This document shows, piece by piece, positions 63,681 to 64,000 of a stretch of DNA of 64,000 bases. Numbering within the stretch: the first letter of the stretch is position 1; each line of letters begins with the position of its first letter. Below the pieces are notes generated by a model. The model did not search any database, had not been told where the DNA came from, and saw nothing but the letters and a program-made list of their open reading frames with translations. A program made the translations under genes and the position numbers. The stretch is from Trichopria drosophilae (Eukaryota; Arthropoda; Insecta; Hymenoptera; Diapriidae), in the NCBI GenBank assembly GCA_030407085.1, contig CM059582.1, forward strand, positions 135,801,001-135,865,000, given 5' to 3'.

Positions 63681-64000
63681 AATGAAACAATGTAACGTGG
63701 GTCGGTTTTTAACAAATTAAATACTTGTTAATTACGGCTTATGCCCCACCAATAAGAAATCTATATTTTCCTCCTCTCGGACGACTCGCGTGTATTCCTG
63801 AGGAGGAAATATATATCAATCACGATGAAAAATTGACCGATTTTTAATTGAAAAGGTTATTTTTTATCATCAGACGAATGAAGCAGAATTCCCTCACTGA
63901 AAAAATTAGAGAACTCCACCTCTGGCGTTTCATCCCGATTTGCACCTACTGGAAAGTCTTTTGTACAGAATTGGATGGACCTCGCTAGATACGAAAATCC
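63681..64000. other. No gene seen
   Basis: AT-rich sequence to the window end; no supported feature. Confidence 0.4.

Noticed and set aside
1..64000. tRNA, rRNA and other structured RNA genes
   Set aside because: No cloverleaf with conserved B box or rRNA-like segment was recognised by eye; this does not exclude small RNAs.

Overview
The window is an intergenic, transposon-dense stretch of an animal genome, almost certainly an arthropod and most likely an insect. The evidence is the element mix: Jockey/CR1-like and I-like LINEs, an R2-group LINE with a restriction-like endonuclease, BEL/Pao LTR elements, hAT, a Kolobok-like element, a Penelope-type RT, and a Polinton/adintovirus-like element. 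The single-copy sequence is AT-rich and several insertions are nested. An order such as Hymenoptera would be a guess. Only one stretch looks like a host exon (39464-39701, minus).

Layout. 1-6615: 3' half of a Jockey/CR1-like LINE, interrupted by a minus-strand R2-group LINE (2349-6144) flanked by a 172-bp duplication. 6616-11588: decayed BEL/Pao element with gag, protease, RT, RNase H and integrase remnants. 11589-12412: five 171-bp tandem repeats. 12568-12810: three copies of an 80-bp satellite that recurs inverted at 28.15-28.64 kb. 13.79-25.3 kb: second BEL/Pao copy, split by an 8.2-kb foldback element (16411-24605) whose arms hold 210-bp tandem monomers, a 41-bp-arm hairpin and an 80-nt intron-like segment. 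26.2-27.3 kb: hAT transposase relic. 29275-30289 and 44207-45204: two similar solo LTRs. 30340-33226: TTAA-flanked Kolobok-like element with pogo-like MITEs inside. 33.99-34.44 kb: Penelope-type RT fragment. 38.16-38.54 kb: GC-rich minisatellite. 41.57-48.78 kb: I-like LINE interrupted by a satellite-carrying element (42899-46210) related to pieces at 52.03 and 63.0 kb.

The most unusual unit is 53397-62095, an 8.7-kb element with 3.2-kb and 2.4-kb terminal inverted repeats. Its unique core carries two divergent gene sets. Rightward: an A32/FtsK-like packaging ATPase, a DUF8207-like protein and a short spike-like protein. Leftward: a parvovirus-type phospholipase A2 protein, a membrane-active pVI/pX-like protein and an adenain-type cysteine protease. 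The repeats carry duplicated penton-like and zinc-ribbon ORFs and one more gene. No DNA polymerase B, integrase or major capsid ORF was seen, so it looks like a reduced or helper-dependent relative of Polintons/adintoviruses. Several genes share one promoter design (TATA box, then TCAGT about 30 bp later). The two repeats differ in informative ways: a promoter lost on the right and a protease frameshift on the left. A decayed relative lies at 50.88-51.70 kb.

Most coding segments in the window are pseudogenes. The longest intact frames are the LINE RT at the left edge and the core genes of the 8.7-kb element. All family assignments come from motif recognition by eye; no database search was run.
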